From positions 115,001 through 179,000 of the forward strand of contig CAJNDS010002670.1 of NCBI GenBank assembly GCA_905221605.1: a DNA stretch of 64,000 nt, written 5' to 3'. This document shows positions 31,040 to 39,806 of the stretch, piece by piece. This DNA is from Symbiodinium natans. Taxonomy: Eukaryota > Sar > Dinophyceae > Suessiales > Symbiodiniaceae. The first letter of the stretch is position 1. Each line of letters opens with the position of its first letter. Position numbers and translations under genes: made by a program. The notes under the pieces are model-generated. The model saw nothing but the letters and a program-made list of their open reading frames with translations, did not search any database and was not told the DNA's origin.

Positions 31040-31525
31040 GCCAAGCATCCTATTGTCCCTTGAGGAACCTAATCACTTGTCGCAATGCTTGTTCAAAGCA
31101 TGCTGTTGGCTTGGATTGTCCCTGCGAAAGAATGGACATCCAGCGACTCAGGTGAGGCCTTGACTGACCCACCATGCAATCCGGCCCAGTACTGCTCGGT
31201 ATCTCCGCAGCTGCAGCGTCACTCAGCTCTGGATCCGAACCACTTGCTCTCCCTTTTTCCACCGTTTTCACGATGTCCGGAGGGGCAGTAACCACCTTCA
31301 AGTCCTTACAGAACTTGGTCTCAAACAATGCATCCATGTACGTCGGGGGCACTCTCATCCTGAGATGACTTCCTTGTCTCCAATCTCTCCCCCAAAAAGG
31401 TGATTCTTCCACCAGTGATCTTCAACTCTCCCATTCAGGGCGTCAGTGACCAGCCGAATGGCCTCTTTGGTTCCACATAGAATCAAATCATCCACATAGC
31501 ATAACATGAGGAATCTCTTTCCTCT
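31040..31525 (-). pseudogene. Copia reverse transcriptase fragment
   Basis: On the minus strand 'RFLMLCYVDDLILCGTKEA' is a classical YVDD box (unlike the HVDD/HIDD of the three large elements). It is followed after a frame change by 'ITFLG'-type sequence and 'PPTYMDALFE', then 'SRPHLSRWMSILSQGQSKPT' and 'ALRQVIRFLKGQ', the typical copia RT connection. About 160 residues remain. This represents a separate copia lineage from elements 1-3. Confidence 0.8.
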
Positions 31526-31526
31526 C

Positions 31527-31545
31527 CCGTAGCCTTTGGCTCAAG
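31527..31545 (+). other. Relic of the dinoflagellate spliced leader
   Basis: CCGTAGCCTTTGGCTCAAG matches the published 22-nt dinoflagellate spliced leader (beginning CCGTAGCC, ending TTTTGGCTCAAG) except for two missing nucleotides in the middle. A chance match of 19 aligned bases is very unlikely. Two further CCGTAGC words follow at 31583 and 31602. Such relics arise when trans-spliced mRNA is reverse transcribed and reinserted. It also supports the organism assignment. Confidence 0.7.
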
Positions 31546-31843
31546 GCCGCGTCTGCTCGAGGTGGTTAAGCCACCAGGGAAGCCGTAGCAAGGGTGGGAG
31601 TCCGTAGCTAAAGGTCTGCCCTTGTTTGGAACCCTACTCGCAGGTAGCGGCCCCCTCTGGGAAAGCCTGGAGGCGTAGGAGTGCTTGGTTCTGTGTTTGC
31701 TTTGTCGCTGGGGCTCCTTAGCATGACGCAGTTCCTTGTGAGCGCACGCTTGCAAGAAGAATCCATTGCTTTGCTTTGGATTTCTGCCGTGTCAACACAG
31801 CAAGCCTGGTTTGCCCTGTAGTCTTTGCCCTTGCGCACTGATT

Positions 31844-32061
31844 GTTGGGTACGCCCGCTCCCAACCTTAAAAAGTGACGTCAACTGAGCCCTCAGTTGTC
31901 CCGTCACGGTCCCAACCTTCTAAAGTGACGTCAACTGAGCCCTCAGTTGTCCTGTCACTCAGTTAAGTTGGTGTTGAGAACGCCCGTTCTCTCTTGCCAA
32001 CTAATTTAAATGTGTTCTACCTAGTTGTTTAGTCCAACATCTGTTGGGAACGCCCGTTCCC
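31844..32061. repeat. Cluster of short hairpins and a 50-bp tandem duplication
   Basis: GAGAACG-CC-CGTTCTC (31976-31991) and GGGAACG-CC-CGTTCCC (32046-32061) are perfect 7-bp-arm hairpins that differ by a compensated pair. A looser relative is at 31844-31865. Between them a 50-bp unit is duplicated (31861-31910 and 31910-31960), each copy holding AACTGAG-CC-CTCAGTT with outer GTGAC/GTCAC arms. Confidence 0.75.
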
Positions 32062-32378
32062 TTCTGCAAGCACAGTATTTTGAGTTTCTTGCGCATATGT
32101 GCAGTACGGATAGCTTCGGCGTAAGGTATCTGCACTATGTCGCAAGTGCGAATTCGTTTTTACCAAACCGTTTAACTTTGCGGTGCATGTGAAGATAGGA
32201 GCATGTTTTTGCCGCAGTCTGAGATCAATGTTTACTATTGAACGCCGTGCATCATTCTCGACTGGCCCAAACTGCACTCGTCAGGCCCACCCGGCCGAGA
32301 GCACTAAATGTTGCGGGTGTTGCTTTTGCCGTCGTGGACGGGGAAGGTGGGTGTTTGTCTGTTTGTGCGCTTCCCTTG

Positions 32379-32458
32379 GTTAGTAAGAGCGAGAACGCCA
32401 TGGAAGTGCTTTGTGTATTGCGCTGGCCTTTGTCTGCTAGTAAGAGCGTGAACGCAGC
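32379..32458 (+). repeat. Two GTAAGAGCG(A/T)GAACGC motif copies
   Basis: TAGTAAGAGCGAGAACGCC at about 32382 and TAGTAAGAGCGTGAACGC at about 32439 match the motif family seen three times at 22.6-22.8 kb. The GTAAGAG start resembles a 5' splice donor. Confidence 0.55.
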
Positions 32459-32599
32459 AAAGGTTAGGCCTTCGAATAATTGTCATTACTGTGTATGCCT
32501 GCCTCTCCCACCCGTGCAGCGTATCAACTCTTTGCAACAGTGAAGTGCGCTCAGTACAGGTGCCATGCCCCCTAGCTAGTACGTGCCTTGCCGCCAGGT

Positions 32600-32938
32600 G
32601 CCCGCATATGCACAGGCTCGAGGTGCCCAGGCCCGTCCGGGTCAGGCGTGGCTCTAGGTGCCCGCACATGCACAGGCTCAAGGTGCGCAGGCCCTTCCGG
32701 GTCAGGCGTGCTTGCAGGTGCCAGCAAATGCACAGGCTCAAAGTGCACAAGCCCTTCCGGGTCAGGCGTGCTTGCAGGCGCCCGCGCAGGCTCAAGGTGC
32801 ACAGGCCCCGCCGGGTCAGGCGTGCTTGCAAGTGCCTGCAAATAAATGCACAGGCTCAAGGTGCACAGGCCCTATCGGGTCAGGCGTGCTTGCAGGTGCC
32901 CCCATATGCACAGGCTCAAGGTGCACAGAAATTCACTT
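32600..32938 (+). repeat. 60-bp tandem repeat, ~6 units
   Basis: The unit begins GCACAGGCTCAAGGTGC and continues GGCCCTTCCGGGTCAGGCG, then TGCTTGCAGGTGCC. Good units start at about 32609, 32669 and 32729, with shorter or longer units after. The period is a multiple of three and the unit has no stops, so all forward frames are open as 20-residue repeats. I therefore do not call a gene. Confidence 0.9.
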
Positions 32939-33300
32939 GTCAGGCGTCCCAGGTTCAGCAGATGCCGCAGGTCCTCAGTCCCTATTGCAGCACAGACCGT
33001 CGTGGGTCTTGTGCCAGGCGTCCCAGGTTCAGCAGATGCCGCAGGTTCTCATCAGGTCAGGTCCCTATTGCAGCACAGACTGTGGGTCTTGTGCCAGGCG
33101 TCCCAGGTTCAGCAGATGCCACAGGTCCTCAGGTCCTTATTGCAGCATGGACCACCGTGGGTCTATTGCCAGGCGTCCCAGGTTCAACAGAGTGCAGCAC
33201 AAACTGCGTGGGTCTTGTGCCGGGCGTTCCAGGATCAGTAGATGTCACAGGTCCTCAGGTCCCTATGTAGTCCAAGCCACCGGGCACTTGTGCCAGGCGG
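32939..33300 (+). repeat. ~75-80-bp tandem repeat, ~5 units
   Basis: The unit is 'CAGGCGTCCCAGGTTCAGCA', then GATGCCGCAGGTCCTCAG, CCCTATTGCAGCACAGACC and GTGGGTCTTGTGC. It directly follows the 60-bp array and shares the GTCAGGCGT word with it, so one array probably gave rise to the other. Confidence 0.85.
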
Positions 33301-33960
33301 CCCAAGCCCCGGGTGTGTACTGTGGAGGTTGGGATTCACCCTTGAAGTTCCCCTCTTGGCTATTCCCTCAACAACCCAAAACGTGAAAGATTGGAGGGAA
33401 GCCGAGGAAGCTCAGCGGATCCATTACTTGATGGAGTGAAGGGAGGAATCAAGAGTGTTGCAGAACAAAGGAATTGAGTACAGGAAAAAGCCTTCCCCAC
33501 TGGAGGGGGGGGGAATCCCAAAACCTGCAGTCACGCTGGGAGGCCCAAGTCCTTGCCAGTCGGTGCAAGCGTGCCGGGCTAGCTGAGGTGTAGTGTTAAC
33601 TGTCCGTTAGTGGCATTCCCATCTACTCAAAATGCTTCCTCACATCCACTTGCCAATCATGCACCTAGCGCTGCGGGGCTCCGCGAAGGCGTCTTGTTGA
33701 TGAGCCTGGCGGGCTCGTCTGTGTGCAGCTCTGCGCGTGGTGGCAGTTGGCGGGTGTGTAGTCTTTGCATTTAGGGTTTAGGTTTGCTGCTTAGGTTTCT
33801 GGTCTGCCCCTCACTCTTGTGACAGTGCTCGGCACAGCATAGGGCGGAGGCCGTGTCAGAACTTACCCGGCAGGGACGCTCCTGTTTCTGCTGGAAAAGT
33901 GCCTGGAACAACCGGCAGGGACAAAGCCTGTTCATGTTGGAGGGGTGCCCTCATGTTGGA
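33301..33960. other. Spacer without a recognised gene
   Basis: There is no domain or RNA gene. A short TTTAGGGTTTAGG word lies at about 33771. Confidence 0.4.
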
Positions 33961-33967
33961 GTGCCAG

Positions 33968-34130
33968 CAGTGAGTAGACCCTAAACTGCTGCCTAAAACT
34001 TCTTCAGAAGGCTCATATGTGATTAGGACTCGCAAACGGTTGCCAGCACCTTCGCCAGAAGGCCCAGTAGGGATTATCGGATTTGCTGCTTCAGCCCTAC
34101 CAGACTGCCCAGAGGAGGTTAAGTCGTGCA
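33968..34130 (+). repeat. 51-bp repeat family, upstream units
   Basis: About three diverged units (AAACTGCTGCCTAAAACTTC, then TTCAGAAGGCTCA, then GTGATTAGG) belong to the family expanded at 34567-34930. Confidence 0.65.
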
Positions 34131-34149
34131 CCCGAAGCTTGTGGTCCCT

Positions 34150-34430
34150 CGGGACTTGGAAGCAGCAGGGAGGGAAATCGCGAACCTGAAGCCCAGCGGG
34201 TATCAGGACCAGGCAGGAAGTAAAAGCGCGAACCTGCAGCCTATGGGCCTACGCGACCTGGGAGCAGCACGCAGATAAATCGCAAACCTAAAGCCTATGG
34301 GCTCTCCGGACCCGGGAGCAGCAGGGAGAGAGATCTCGAGCCTGAAGCTTATTGGCCTACGGGACCTGCGAGCAAGGCGGAGAGATATTACGAGCCTATC
34401 GGCTCTCACAGGACCTGAGAGCAGCAGAGA
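34150..34430 (-). repeat. Inverted copy of the ~45-bp TCGCGATTTCTCTCCC units
   Basis: Units such as GGGAGCAGCAGGGAGAGAGA and GCGAACCTGAAGCC are the reverse complement of the arrays at 7785-7995 and 8945-9260. This ties the 34-35.7 kb region to the 6.6-9.3 kb region. Confidence 0.7.
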
Positions 34431-34434
34431 TGTG

Positions 34435-34565
34435 TATCGTCTTGCGCAAACTGCCCACAGGACGCCGCATCTATTGACAGGCATCTTGGACACCTTGCCT
34501 GCAGTCTCACTGCCCGGCCAGGAGGGCGCCCGCCCTCCTGCGCTGTGGCAAGCAGAAGCAGTGGG
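34435..34565 (+). pseudogene. Fragment of the SF1-helicase-like family
   Basis: 'LLTGILDTLPAVSLPGQEGA' then 'RPPALWQAEAVG' matches 25185-25285 ('LLTGVLATLPDAPLPSQEDA' then 'RTPALWHAECLR') along about 35 residues. It is flanked by unrelated tandem repeats, so it is a displaced fragment. Confidence 0.65.
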
Positions 34566-34566
34566 T

Positions 34567-34930
34567 AGACCTCTCAGACTGATGCCTCAAACATCCCCAG
34601 AAGGCTCAGAAATGATTAGGTCTCTCAAACTGCTGTCCCAACAGTTGCCTGAAGGCCCAGAAGTGATTAGGCTTCTCAAACTGCTGCCTCAACCTTCCCT
34701 GGAGGGCTCAGAGTGATTAGGCCTCTCAAACTGCTGCCTAAAACTTCTCCGGAAGGCCCAGCAGTGAGTAGGCCTCTCAAACTGCTGCCTAAAACTTTTC
34801 CAGAAGGCCCAGAAGTGATTAGGCCCCGCAAACGGCTGCCGGAACCTTCGCCAGAAGGCCCAGAAGGGATGTGAGGAACTGCTGCTTCGACCTATTCCAG
34901 CAGGTCCAGAAGTGACTAGGCCTAGCACTT
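34567..34930 (+). repeat. 51-bp tandem repeat, ~7 units
   Basis: The unit is CTCAAACTGCTGCCTAAAAC, then TTCTCCGGAAGGCCCAGCAG, then TGAGTAGGCCT. The period equals 17 codons and the forward translation repeats 'SLKLLSQQLPEGPEVIR'. Stops in later units and lack of flanking coding sequence argue against a gene. Confidence 0.85.
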
Positions 34931-34963
34931 TGCTGTGGGTCCTGCATCAGGTGTAGTCTTAAA

Positions 34964-35188
34964 AAAATCGGCCGCTGCGCGGGGCTCCGAGTTCTAAGGC
35001 CCCTTGACTCTCACACTTGACGCGCGGTTGGCTGCAGCGTGTTACGCAGCCTTGTGGGCCTTAAACTGCACCAATCAAGCACGCCAAGCCATAGGCTCCT
35101 GGTACCTGGGAAGCACACTTGCCAAGTGCCAGCCAGCAGCCTCTGGGGCTCTTGCGCCGTCTCAAAAATCGGCCGCTGCGCGGGGCTG
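34964..35188. repeat. Two AAAATCGGCCGCTGCGCGGGG motif copies
   Basis: The word ATCGGCCGCTGCGCGGGGC occurs at about 34969 and 35167, and its reverse complement or near copies at about 7195, 7585, 8337 and 8745. It seems a fixed component of the shared repeat modules. Confidence 0.65.
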
Positions 35189-35473
35189 TAAGAACATGGC
35201 CTTTTGCAAGCAGCGCTTCAGGCCTTGCCCTATGGCCGTAGCTACGTGAGGACGCCCGGACTCACCCAGCGCAGACGGCAGCATAGTGTAGCCACACCAG
35301 CCCCTTGTCTGCCCCTGCTTGTCGGGGGGGAAGGGGACGCCTCTTCTGGCACTCTGTGTGCATTGTGCTTAGCGTGCTTGCAACTTCCTTGCCAACCTAC
35401 AATGGAGTCCTGAGTGCTATTGCTACGGCCCTGGCGCTTGTGTGGGGACTGTCTCTACGGACGCGTTGAGCAG

Positions 35474-35717
35474 TTTAGGTGACGGAGGTTCCTTGCCTTA
35501 CGGCCTACCCACACTTTCGCTTAATGTCTGTACCAGACGTGGCGCAGCATTGCTATGGGTGACGGGCTGCTGAGTGATTGGTGCCGGTAGGTTCTTGTTT
35601 GCATTGGTCTCACCATGCTGGCCTTGCGTTAAGTTGTCTTGCAATAAGGGCCTCTGCGCTAGCGGTTGCTTCTTTGTAGTCACGACTTCTTTTTCACTCG
35701 CTGGCTTGTACAGTTTG
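35474..35717. repeat. Dispersed repeat D1, copy 2
   Basis: This is nearly identical to 6652-6892 in the same orientation. Identity ends at GCTTGTACAGTTT where SINE-like copy B begins, which marks that element's left boundary. Confidence 0.85.
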
Positions 35718-35798
35718 TTTCACCCTTCGTGTTGAGACTCACAAGGACGGCCTACTGGGCTGCTGATGCAGTAAAGAGGCGACAGTTCAAAAAAAAAA
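35717..35798 (+). mobile_element. SINE-like poly(A)-tailed element, copy B
   Basis: GTTTCACCCTTCGTG, then GACGGCCTACTGGGCTGCTG, then GTAAAGAGGCGACAGTTC and (A)10. It adjoins repeat D1 on its left, and an element 2 LTR begins within 50 bp of its right end. Confidence 0.65.
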
Positions 35799-35843
35799 GA
35801 GGAATCTCTTTCCTCTCACTGTACCTTCGAAGACGGAAGGCTC

Positions 35844-36018
35844 TGTTGGGCATTAGACACATGCTTCGGCAATTGGATTATCTGTGCGAAAGTTGCTGAC
35901 CCCACACCACTTTCTAGGTAAAGCATGTACCTTGTACAGTTGTATAGAGGTGTCTTTACCGAAGCCCTTTATAGGCACAAGCAAGAGTGGGAGAAAATAG
36001 GTTTCCGCTCGTTTCGCA
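35844..36018 (+). mobile_element. 5' LTR of copia element 2
   Basis: It starts TGTTGGGCATTAG and ends CTCGTTTCGCA directly before the PBS, giving about 175 bp, close to the 179-190 bp of the other copia LTRs here. The last 73 bp (35946-36018) recur exactly at 48769-48841, which confirms the right end. TATAGAGG near 35944 could be the promoter/initiation area. The left end is inferred from the TG and typical length. Confidence 0.65.
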
Positions 36019-36030
36019 TGGTAGCGGAGC
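36019..36030 (+). promoter_or_regulatory. Primer-binding site of element 2
   Basis: TGGTAGCGGAGC abuts the LTR end and is identical to the PBS at 20853-20864. The complement ends CUACCA as expected for the 3' end of an initiator tRNA. Confidence 0.8.
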
Positions 36031-37414
36031 TCCTGGTTCAGAAGCCAGTCGACCGGAGCTCGTGAACAACGGGTGATACCGTTAGCTGCGTGTGAAGCAG
36101 CAGCGGGTGACACCGCAGGCAGGGCGACAAAGCCTGCCGGACTCGAGGGAGTCTTGCCAAAACCCTCGTTAAAGAAGCAAGACAGAAGCGAACTGCGCCA
36201 GTAGCAGTCGCGAAGAAGGCACCACGGGAAAAGGTGGAGCAAAAGGAAAGGGGTCTGGAAAGACCAAGAAGGGTGTTAGAAAAGGGAGAGAAGCCGACGC
36301 ACCTCGCAGTCGTCATCGTAGTGCAGAAGCAGAGGAGCGAAGGATCCTACGAGGCTTTGCCAGACGAGCAGAGCGAGCGCTGAACAGGTCGGAGTCCAGG
36401 GACAGGGAACCGCAAGAGGCTCCTGTGCCTGGAGACTTGTCTGCAGAGGACGCGCTCAGACTACAAGCCAGGCCCAGCGAAGGCAGCAACCTTGGGTTTG
36501 GTGAGTGGTTAGACGAGGACGCCTGGGTTCCTGAAGAGTTACCTCCCACCAGTGACAGTGGACAGTGGGAGCGCTTGAGGGCCCAGTCCAGGGCTGGCTA
36601 CAATCGCAGCGCAGAACCCTGGACGACAAGCTAGAAGGAGCTACTTGCAGAAGGTAGCTGGTCAGAGGGTGCAAGAAGGGCTTGGGCGGCTGGCAAGGAC
36701 CAGCAGGCGCGGCACAGCAGCTTCCTCGGACGAGGCAGAGGCCAGCGAGGAGCGAGAAGAACCCAGCAGTGCTGCGCGGGTGATACCGCCTACAGAGGCG
36801 GGACACACCGAGCCAGCAAGAAGCGGGGCTTCAGTGGTTACGCTCACACACCAGCCAACATCGGTGTGGGACTCCGAAAGTGAAGGCGAGATCAAGCAGG
36901 AGGTCAAGAAAGAGGAGCAGTCCGGAAACACCTCGGATTGGGAAAGTGAAAGCTCAGAGGAGCACAGCACTGACCCGGAGGATCCGAACGGTGTGCAGTC
37001 TGCCTTGAAGAAGGCCGACAGGGCACGTGAAAGGCGGGAACAAGCAAAGCGGCACAAGCAGCCGCCGCCGGAGCCATCTGAGGGCGACGGCAGGTGACGC
37101 CGAGCTTTGACAACAGAGTCACAGAGGAGGACACAGAGAACGAAGAGAGGAGTGACGAGCAGTGGAGCCGCCAAGATCGGGAGCGAGATCGGCTTTGGAA
37201 CGAGTGGTACAGAGCGAGAGGAACGGGAGGCTGGCGCCAGTGGCAAGGCTCTTGGTACCAGTCCTCAGGAGCGGGTTGGAACCGCTGAAGTGCGGGTGAC
37301 ACCGCCGAGTGTGAGGGAGCAGCTCAAGCAGGCTGCTGCCGAACTCGGCACCGCTTCTGTGTTCGTGAAGCCTGTACAGTTTGTGTGTGTTTGAGTTTTT
37401 TTTTGGTAGTTTCA
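36031..37414 (+). other. Element 2 leader with short ORFs
   Basis: About 1.4 kb separates PBS and Gag. It holds ORFs of 69 (36425-36634), 150 (36645-37097) and 64 (37094-37288) codons. The 150-codon one is Glu/Ser-rich, and the last is Trp-rich ('LWNEWYRARGTGGWRQW'). They may be pieces of one frameshifted leader protein. Four copies of GGTGA(C/T)ACCG plus a GGTGACGCCG variant lie here, part of the element-wide motif described in the findings. Confidence 0.45.
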
Positions 37415-39190
37415 ATGGCAACTCTAGAAGAGTTAGCCCGTAGAGTGCAGGACCTAACACTTGGTATGCAACGAGCCAACGCTGCCTTTGAAGAGCAACA
37501 AAAGAAGACAGCAGAGGCCGAAGCTAGACTTGATGTAGCAGAACGAGCACTTCAAGCACAGTCAGCAGCAGCAGCAGCAGCAGGACAAGCCACAGGGAGC
37601 GCCGAAAGAAAAGAGAAAGAACTGATACACCCCAGTCATGTTCCAAAACCGCACACGTTTAACGGCAAGAAAGAAGAATGGGAAAAGTTCAAACATGTTT
37701 TCATGGCATGGTCAAGCACAGTGCATGAGCGTTACCCAGAGTTGTTGGAAAAGCATGGAGCCAGTAAGAACCCGATTGATGAAGCCAAATTTAGCCCCGA
37801 AGAAAGTAGACTGTCGAAAGCCATGTACACGTTTCTGATACAGTACTGTCCCGAGCCAACGATGAACGTCATAGGACAAGGGTTGCGTGATGCCAACGGT
37901 TTTGAGGTTTGGAGAAGATTGGTGCTTCTGAGCGAGCCAGCGCGTCGGACTAAGGCCTGGGTGTGGCGCAGGCACTTAGCAAATCCCTCGTTTCCGAGTG
38001 ACATTGCACAGTGGAGCACAGCGCTTCACCAGTGGGAAGCTGAACTTCGAGAGTTTGAGCGTACGTACAACACAGCGTTTTCAGAAGATGAGAAAGTTTC
38101 CATTTTGGCTCATATTGCACCGAAAGAGTTGCAGCAAAGCATCTTCATGCACAGTGATGTGTTGAACGGATACGACAAGATACGAGAGTACATCGAACAG
38201 TATCTGATCAACAGAAACCTGTGGAAAAGGCCTCAAGGTTCACAGTTCGGGATGCCCAAAGCCTCAAACAAAACTGCTGAGCATGATGATGGGGGAGTGA
38301 GGCCTATGGACATCGGCGGAGTAAAAGGAGACAAAGGCAAAGGGAAAGGAGAATGGAAGAAAGGAAAGGACCACTGGGGCGACAAAGGAAAGGACAACTG
38401 GAGCAACCAAGGAAAGGACAAATGGAAGGAGAAGTGGAACAACAACAGGTGGGACAACAACGGCAAAGGAAAAGGTAAGGATGGAAGGAAAGGCAAAACC
38501 GACAAGGGAAAAGGAGCAGGCAACAACAACAAAGGAGGCAAAGGAAAGCAAAACGATGGGAAAGGAAAGAACAACAATCCGCACGCTGGAAAGCAGTGCC
38601 ATATGTGCCACAGGCATGGTCACATTGCTGCAGACTGCTGGTGGAAGGTTGGAGCAGTCGACAGCGAGGCCTACACCGAGACCGGTGGGACAGGTGCATC
38701 CGGGAATGCCCCAGAAGACCGGAGTGGCAACGGTGCAGGGATTGGTTCTGTGTTTGAAGGTTCGCAGCGTGTTGTCAAGTGGAGTGATGAAGATGTGATA
38801 TTCACTGTGAGTGAGAGTTCCGTTGCAGCTGTGACTGCAAAACAGCTAGGCAACCGGTATCTTCTCATCGACTCAGGAGCCTGTGAGAGTGTGGCAAAAG
38901 TAGGAGACTTTGAAGCACAGGTGGATGCCTCGAAAGCGAAGCCTTTGTTCAGCGTGCAAGGGACGCCGCTTAAGGTGTATGGAAAGCAGTACCCTCAGGT
39001 CATGTTCGGACAAACCAAAGGAGCAGTAGAAATGACCGTAACGGATGCTGCTGAGAGCCTAGTTTCGGTTCACAGTTTGGTAGCGAGAGGACACAAGGTG
39101 GTTTTCAGCCCAGGAGGGTGTTTCCTCGAGACCAGCGCGGGTGACACCGTACCACTTGAGCTTCATGAAAAGGTGGTACTTGAAAGTGAT
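37415..39190 (+). CDS. Element 2 Gag-protease
   Basis: The start at ATG 37415 (MATLEELARRVQDLTLGMQR) is preferred because it begins a coiled-coil Gag N terminus; the frame opens 10 codons earlier. Gag core runs to about residue 285. A Gly-Lys-Asn-rich basic tract follows, then a CCHC knuckle 'CHMCHRHGHIAADC' near residue 402. The retropepsin-like site 'LLIDSGAC' is near residue 485, with 'SLVARGHKVVFSPGGCFLE' after it. Beyond about 39170 the frame turns into Arg-rich nonsense while the neighbouring frame (39141-39806) continues the natural protein. A +1 frame change therefore occurs around the A-run at 39168-39172. A programmed shift as in Ty1 is possible, but a lesion is as likely. Confidence 0.85.
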
Positions 39191-39806
39191 GGACGTGGGC
39201 GAAGGGAGCGCGCCTGCAGGAGGCAGGAGGGTCGCACCCATTGCCGACAAGCCGGATCTGGGTCCCCGAGAGGAAGACCGCTGGAAGAGAGAAGTGAAGG
39301 ATGGGGTGGAGTATCTCATTCGCGAGCACAACAGCCCAAGAAAGCGTTTGTTTGCGCCAAAGATCAAGGATCTCCTTGTGCCCTTGGAGAGACTGGAGAG
39401 TGGAAGGCTCACCAAGATGATCTTCGAGGAGGATGGGTCCCAGAAGGAAGACCGGAGTGCGTGGGAAGACAAGCGCTTTGCAATGAGGGATATGAAGCAT
39501 GCTTGGCTGGGAGAAACCTGGTTCAGGCTGAAGCCAGAAAGAGAAGAAGCAGCTGCTGAGGAAGAGCAGCCAGACTATGAAGGCGAATGGATGCAAGGAC
39601 TAGACGAGGCATATGAAGAAGAGATTGCGCAAGGAGAGGAAGCTCATGGAGGAGTTGTGGAAGACGACGAAGACGCAGTGGATCGGCTGATGATAGATGA
39701 GGACAGAGAAAGAGACCAGAGCAAGGTCATCAAGGCACCGAAGGAGCCGTCGAAGAACACAACCTCCACCATGCCAACTTTGAGAGTTGGTGCCCTGTTT
39801 GTGTGA
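39141..39806 (+). pseudogene. Element 2 protease-integrase linker frame
   Basis: This frame of 221 codons continues from protease ('KRWYLKVMDVG') through 'YLIREHNSPRKRLFAPKIKD', which matches element 3's 'RYHHSPRKALFNPLDSKDIP'. It then has acidic Glu-rich linker and ends TGA at 39806. The next domain, integrase, lies in another frame that already reads 'EEHNLHHANFESWCPVCV' from about 39745. Confidence 0.75.

Noticed and set aside
32491-33386. Long overlapping ORFs with HRLKVHRPFRVRRAC-type repeats
   Set aside because: They arise from the 60-bp and ~75-bp tandem arrays, which are open in all forward frames.
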